64,000 bases of DNA, taken from Ectocarpus siliculosus (lineage: Eukaryota; Sar; Phaeophyceae; Ectocarpales; Ectocarpaceae). The stretch lies in the NCBI GenBank assembly GCA_000310025.1, contig FN649740.1, positions 4,399,175 to 4,463,174 of the forward strand. Reading direction: 5' to 3'. The notes below the pieces were generated by a model that was given only the letters and a program-made list of their open reading frames with translations, did not search any database and had not been told where the DNA came from. A program made the translations under genes and the position numbers. How positions within the stretch are numbered: the stretch's first letter is position 1; every line of letters begins with the position of its first letter. This document shows, in pieces, positions 58,609 to 64,000 of the stretch.

Positions 58609-59693
58609 AACTCGGGGGGACTATGTTTTCAAGTTAAAGGGCAGACAACGACGACCACTCTTGTCTGTACTAGGAACATGATCTCATTGTTGGTAGGGCC
58701 GGTTTCAGTACAAATATCTCACATCATGTCATGTATGACGAAGCTGTTTTTACTCACCGTGACTCTTCGCGCGTGCGTGTGTGCTTTCTCCTTGCCGCGA
58801 ATCCTACCCATGCCACGGACCCCCTGACAACGTTGAGGGTGGTAATGATTCGTGCTTTTCGATGCTGTAGCCCGCTGCATTGGTTCATTTGGTAATGTAT
58901 CGCTTGTGAACGTGCGTCTATAGCTGCGCAGGAATCCAACGTATTGCTGTTCACGGAAACATGTTTTTGTAGGTCTCCTGCGAAGGCTTTTTTGGTTCGG
59001 AATGCCTCTCTGTGACATGGGGCAAGTCGCGGCGACTTTAGGCGTCGATTGCACGTGCTACGGATGCCTGGCGATCCTCGGGCATGTACGGTAATGTACC
59101 GACGAGCACGTTGCATGCCCCTGACAAGGAAGCGTGAGAAAATCTTCCTGCCGCGAGAGAAAAACATGCCAACGCCCGGGATTCATCGAATCGAAACTAT
59201 CACGTACATCCTCTTAAGCTTCACGTATTTTTCTCAAACTTCGTTCTGGGTATCTCATCGAGTGCTCGTACTTTGAGTGCCACGAAACCATGGTATGGGT
59301 GGTGCTTCTTGGTCAGGGTCTATAGCAGTAAAGATATGTTCATCGTCGCCAATACGGCCTAATTGGGACCTATGTAGAAGACCGGCGCGTGCACCGTGTG
59401 AGCTCCCTACTGAGCCCTGGCAAGAAAGTTTGACCGCATTTTAACTGCGACCAATCCTCCAAGAGAGCGACCCCGTTTCATGCCCCGTCGAGGGTGTACA
59501 AGGTTTGTGTTACACTCAAAGTTCCGATGTCTCTGCTACTTCGGGTCCAGTTGTCATCGTCGTGTTTCCGGACAACAACCATACTCGACCCCTCACGTCC
59601 ACAAGTCATGGGAGCAGGGCACCTGTTCTCACCCCCATGATTCTACCCGTTCCGGGTAATGTATCGACATGAGCAACTGTCACTTGTTGATAA

Positions 59694-61219
59694 TTCTTCT
59701 TGGATATACGTTTGATTTTGCTCTGCTGGTTGTTGCTAGGGCAAACCCGGTGCTTGGAGGCCTTCGTCGTCGCCTTGAGCCAAGCATGCGAGGGAGGAAA
59801 GAAGCGCTGGTATGCGTCAACACTGGAGCTGCAGCTGACCTCGTTGGACATCTGCAGGGCATGCCGAAGCATCTCGATCTTGGACGTCTGTGTAGATGAT
59901 CAGACTCCTACAAGCTTATGGTCTCCTTGTGTACAGACTCGGCCGAACACACACAGCTCGAAGATTCTTATCTCTCGACGTGTGCCTGTCGTGCGAGCTC
60001 TGCGATTGACAAGGGCACTTCCAATGAACGTTCTGCTGCGGAGAGCCGCCATCGAGCTGTGGAATTCATCAGAATGTCTTAAGCTGCCGGGATCGCTGTG
60101 TACGACTAGCTTAGGAGCAATGGTTTGGCCCCGAGGGCTAACACAGCTTGCGTTGTGCCGAGTGTTTGATGTTCCAATACAGGACGTCTCGTGGCCCATA
60201 CGCCTGGAAGGTCTGGCACTTGGGAAGTTCAATCAGGCTATTGCCGGAGTCGTGTGGCCGGCGTTCCTGAAACAGCTATCGGTGGACGACTTCAATCAGC
60301 CTCTGGAGGGAGTGGTTTGGCCGGCGTTCCTGCAACAGCTATCGTTTGGGAACGACTTCAATCAGCCTTTGGAGGGAGTGGTGTGGCCGGCGTCCCTGGA
60401 ACAGCTGTCGTTCGGGACAACGTTCAATCAACCTATTGCCGGAGTCCTGTGGCCAGCGTCCCTACAACAGCTATCCTTCGGGTGGGAGTTCAATCAGCCT
60501 ATTGCCGAAGTCGTGTGGCCGGCGTCCCTGCAACAGCTATCGCTCGGTTGGGAGTTCCATAAGCTTACTGCTGAAGATCTGTGGCCTGCGTCCCTGCAAC
60601 AGCTATCGTTCGGTAACGACTTCAATCAGCCTATGGAGGGAGTCGTGTTCCCGTCGTCCCCACAACAGCTGTCGTTTGGGTCAAGTTTCAATCAGCCTAC
60701 TACCGGAGTCCTGTGTGCGACGTCCCTGCACAAGCTAGCGTTCGGGTCGAAATTCAATCAGCCTCTTGCGGGAGTCATGTGCCCGGCGACCCTGCAACAG
60801 CTATTGTTCGGAATTTTGTTCAACCAGCCTATGGAGGGAGTCGTGTTCCCGTCGTCCCTGCAACAGCTGTCGTTCGGATCAAGATTCAATCAGCCTATTG
60901 CCGGAGTCCTGTGCCGGCGTCCCTGCAACAGCTATCGTTCGGGTCAAGATTCAATCAGCCTATTGCGGGAGTCGTGTGGCCGGCGTCCCTGCAACAGCTG
61001 TCGTTCGGGTCAAGATTTAATCAGCCTATTGCGGGAGTCGTGTGGCCGGCGTCCCTGCAACAGCTGTCGTTCGGGACGAGTTCAATCAGCGTATTGCGGG
61101 AGTCATGTGGCCGGCGTCCTTGGAAGAGGTGTCGTTTGGGGTTCAATCAGCCCTTGCCCAGAGTCACGTGGCCAAGGTCTCTGCAACGCTTGATACGCGG
61201 CGGGGAGAGGCTGCTGTGA
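59694..61219 (+). CDS. FNIP-repeat (leucine-rich-like) protein
   Basis: Probable protein-interaction repeat protein; substrate unknown. From about 60228 there are about 13 units of 22 residues with consensus FNQP..GVVWPASLQQLSFG, the FNIP type known from Dictyostelium and expanded in brown algae. The frame is open from 59694, after an in-frame stop, but has no ATG until PMNV. A good acceptor (TTGTTGCTAG) ends at 59739, so a 5' exon is likely. The reading frame breaks near 60,912 (one G short of GTGGCCGG in sister units), near 61,076 (one base short) and near 61,139 (five bases short), with repeat peptide continuing in the new frame each time. This means either a recent pseudogene or consensus errors in near-identical repeats. 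Confidence 0.65.
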
Positions 61220-62281
61220 AGGTTCATTGAAAGGATTTGGCGGTTCCTTCCACATTCTAGGGAGGCGAACGGCTGGTCTGTGTGTGGACTGTATATGGAG
61301 TAGGTTCCATGGCCCAAGCGTATCTTCTGGTTGCACAGTGCAGTATTCATGTTGTCGTACGGTGCGGAATTTGCGTGTGTTCGTTCGCATGCAGCACACA
61401 TCTCGAATATTATCTGTCAGGTGCTTCCAATCGCCATGGCAGATGCTTCCCGTGTCGGATCTACATGCTACTCTCCTGCAAGTAGATCAAGGTTCGGGGA
61501 TCTCGACGGGCAGGTCTCCTTGTAGGTCGAGTTCTCATGGATGTTGCCAAGGTATAAAAATGCAATCCCAGACTCAAATACCTTTTGGTTGAGCGAATGG
61601 CAAGGAACTACTGTGTCGTTTTTAGATACCAGCTGCGAGATGTTGTGAAGTAAAATGAAACAATAAGGTGCTGCAACACTCCTCGCGGGTCAGGCAACGA
61701 AACCTGAAATTGTGTCGCTTCGAATCAAATCTCAATGTGTTGTGGTAGAGAATGTCTTTTAATATGCCACAAACCTTTCGTCGAGATCGTTCCACCGCCT
61801 CCCGGGCACCATGTTGGTTCTGAAGCAATCCATGTATGACGGTCGGTCGAAGGGGTGGGCAATGCCTCGCACTTCACTGATCTTTAGACTATGTGGGCGT
61901 GGTAGACAAGAAATTTGGATGCTGAAATAACCACTAGAGCACCAGAAAATGCACACATGACACACAAGACAGGTCGGAAGGCATCGGAAAAAATAGACAT
62001 CGTTGATTCTCGCACAGGGCAGTAGAGGCTGCTCACAACGTACATTCAGTATCATGAGATGTACCTCCACCTGCCTCCTTTGAGATCAAGATAAACAATC
62101 ACAGCAGTCTATACTCCAGTCAAAGCGGGGTCAACAACTCATGAATGAATCAAGCTGATGATCTGGCTCTCCTCTCCCCTTTCCCTCCGAATCCTGTTCA
62201 CGTTGCGGTCCTCGTAAAACTTTTATAAAAAATATTTCACCGTCGTGGCCCGCGAGTGGACTAACAAAATGCAGTTCACGT
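61220..62281. other. Intergenic
   Basis: Nothing recognisable. This is the region between the convergent FNIP gene and the Gly/Ser-rich gene and holds both 3' ends. Confidence 0.45.
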
Positions 62282-64000
62282 TCATTCCTCCACCTCGCCG
62301 CCGCCGCCACCACCACCACCCATGAGCCGACTTTCCCTCTCGAAAACTGTTAGCACGGATGGGTTGTCCTCAGCCAGGCCCAGTTTCGATGCAATAGCGG
62401 CGAGCATCGCGCGCTCCATTACCCGCCTGAACCCGGCGTCGCCAGCACCTGCCGTGCCTGAAAAAGCAAAAATAAACAGACGAAGGAGAGGGTTGAGGAA
62501 AGCGCGTGAGCGGGATGTACCCTATCCTGTTTGCTAAATCTTCGCAGGCGTGGCGGTTGAGGCAAAGAGCTGGGCCATATTCAGGAAAAACAGAAAAAAT
62601 ACACCCGCTTAAGACCGGCGGGAAACGTTGGGAACATGCTCGGGACCCTGCGAAAACGAATCAGCGAGTACATGAAAAAAACACACACACACACACACAC
62701 ACAACAGCTGGTGCGGTCCTACTCCATGGAAGGGCACCACGACAGGGTGGTCCACGAACAGGCGAGGTGTGACGATGGCGTACAATAGCCGCTCCCCGTG
62801 ATCAATTATTGGCGAACGGCCCAGTGTGATTGATATCTGCCATGTCGTATGGGGTCGACACCTTGTCCGACATTGGGGGGACCGAGTGCGAGCGATTGCC
62901 TGGAGGGTAGGGGGAATCACTAGTCCGTTCGCCGTGCGGGAGAGTTGTTGTCTTTTAGGACCGCCTAGATGTCTCCGCTTGGCATCAGTTCGACGATAAC
63001 GCAAGAACCCGGCGCGAGGAACAAAACAAGTGTGGTCTCTACCGCTGCCGCTACCGCCAGTGCCACGACCCGACACCCAATCTTCTGCCTTTCGGCGTGT
63101 GTCCTGCCGCACGCTTGTCCAACTCTTCGTGTGGTCCTTTACCTGTCGCATCCCCAGCGCCCGCGGTAGCACCCGCACCAACGCCAACACTGTCTCCGTC
63201 GCCGGCACCCGCAAACCTAGCTCCGCCGGCTCTGGAACGTCCTTCGCTGTCTGCTTCGTGACCTGAGTCCGCCGCCATCGACCTACTGCCCGCCCCCGCC
63301 GTCCCCCCCGTTGTTGCCCGTTCTGCTGGCGCTGCTGAAGTCGTTGGTGGCGGAACCGTTGCAGGCGGTGGGTCCTGGAGGATGGCTCGCTTTGCCCGGC
63401 GGCTGTTCCCGCCAACGGCCGCCGCCACAAGCCCGACCGCCGGCGGCGAAATCGAAGAAGACGGAGACGCGAACGATTTGGGTCTCTCGCGGTGGTTGCC
63501 ACGGCTCCCCGCGCGCCCGGCACCCGAGCCCGCCGTCGTGGAGGCGATGCTCTTCTCTCCCCGTCGCGTTGTCGTCGCCGCCGTCGCCGACTCTTGCTGC
63601 CCCCCAACACCAGCAGGAGCGGCAACACCGGCGCTACCATGCCCACCAGCAGCTCCTCCTCCCGCCCCTGCACCGCCGCTCCCTTCACCGCCGCCCGCGC
63701 CGGCGACGGAAGAAGATCCCCCAACACCGGTACCCCCCGCCACTGAACGGCCCAGAATAAGGCTCCCGCGTGAAAGCTTCGACCCCATCGAGCCCGAACG
63801 GCCCACCATGCCGAGGGAACGCGAAGAAGGTCCGACGGAGGCGGGACCGCTGCTGCGTTGAAAATTCCCACCGCTGGCGCTCCCGCCGACAGCTCCCGTC
63901 GCCCACGAAGATAACGACGACGATGACATCAATGACCCACCACCGCTGGCACCGATGCCGCCGCCGCCGCCGCCGCCGCCGCGAGGGCGAGGGCGGGGCC
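62282..64000 (-). CDS. Gly/Ser/Ala-rich protein of unknown function, 3' part
   Basis: Two exons on the minus strand: from beyond the window end to 63143 (donor ACAG|gtaaag), and 62457-62282 (TGA stop). Phase 1 is shared across the junction. The first exon is open to the edge and gives long Gly, Ser and Ala runs (SSSSLSSWATG, VGRSGSMGSKLSRGS) with basic patches (RRAKRAILQDPPPATVPPP), so it is probably disordered. The last exon carries the only folded-looking part, RRVMERAMLAAIASKLGLAE, then a Gly run and EVEE. High GC and (CCG)n at 63958-63982 continue the low complexity upstream. The start lies outside the window, so size and function cannot be judged. Confidence 0.6.

Larger units (their letters stand above)
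57411..59693. other. Gene-free stretch with hairpins
   Basis: No exon recognised. It holds a Pol III B-box-like site and two inverted repeats, listed separately. A segment at 57437-57475 resembles one arm of the hairpin at 58261-58441. Confidence 0.45.

Overview
This window looks like nuclear DNA from a photosynthetic stramenopile, most likely a brown alga of the Ectocarpus type. That is inferred from gene content and style: genes broken into many short exons by introns of several hundred bases, abundant CTG/CAG tracts, an HCF173-type plastid factor, a seven-helix receptor fused to an RGS domain, FNIP repeats, and Ty3/Gypsy chromovirus remains. No rRNA, convincing tRNA or CRISPR array was seen. 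Two 100-N gaps lie at 38318-38417 and 55869-55968.

Layout. Positions 908-9620 (+) carry an HCF173-type SDR/CIA30 gene of about 13 exons, whose introns hold copies of dispersed repeats. After a gene-poor stretch, 13862-15478 (-) holds an unrecognised gene. Positions 17060-20545 (-) encode a ferredoxin-reductase-like FAD/NAD(P) oxidoreductase with four firm exons. Positions 21857-23098 (-) hold the 3' exons of an acidic, polyglutamine-bearing protein. From 26.1 to about 32.1 kb lie two Ty3/Gypsy fossils in opposite orientation. Positions 34983-46429 (+) encode a 7TM-RGS protein in 12 exons whose phases all agree, about 568 residues. The stretch 46.4-59.7 kb is repeat-rich, with a 0.6-kb-arm inverted repeat, hairpins and one orphan PRPP-synthetase exon. 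An FNIP-repeat gene (about 59.7-61.2 kb, +) and the 3' end of a Gly/Ser-rich gene (62282 to beyond 64000, -) close the window.

The genes do not form a pathway; this is an ordinary eukaryotic neighbourhood. The two metabolic or plastid genes (photosystem biogenesis factor, FNR-like reductase) and the receptor-like signalling gene are independent transcription units.

The most unusual signal is structural. In three unrelated genes, stretches that straddle an exon edge, including the splice site or stop codon, have been copied in tandem into the neighbouring non-coding DNA, where they decay as decoy junctions. Exon boundaries were set by hand from reading frame, GT/GC-AG sites and phase agreement; no alignment or transcript was available.
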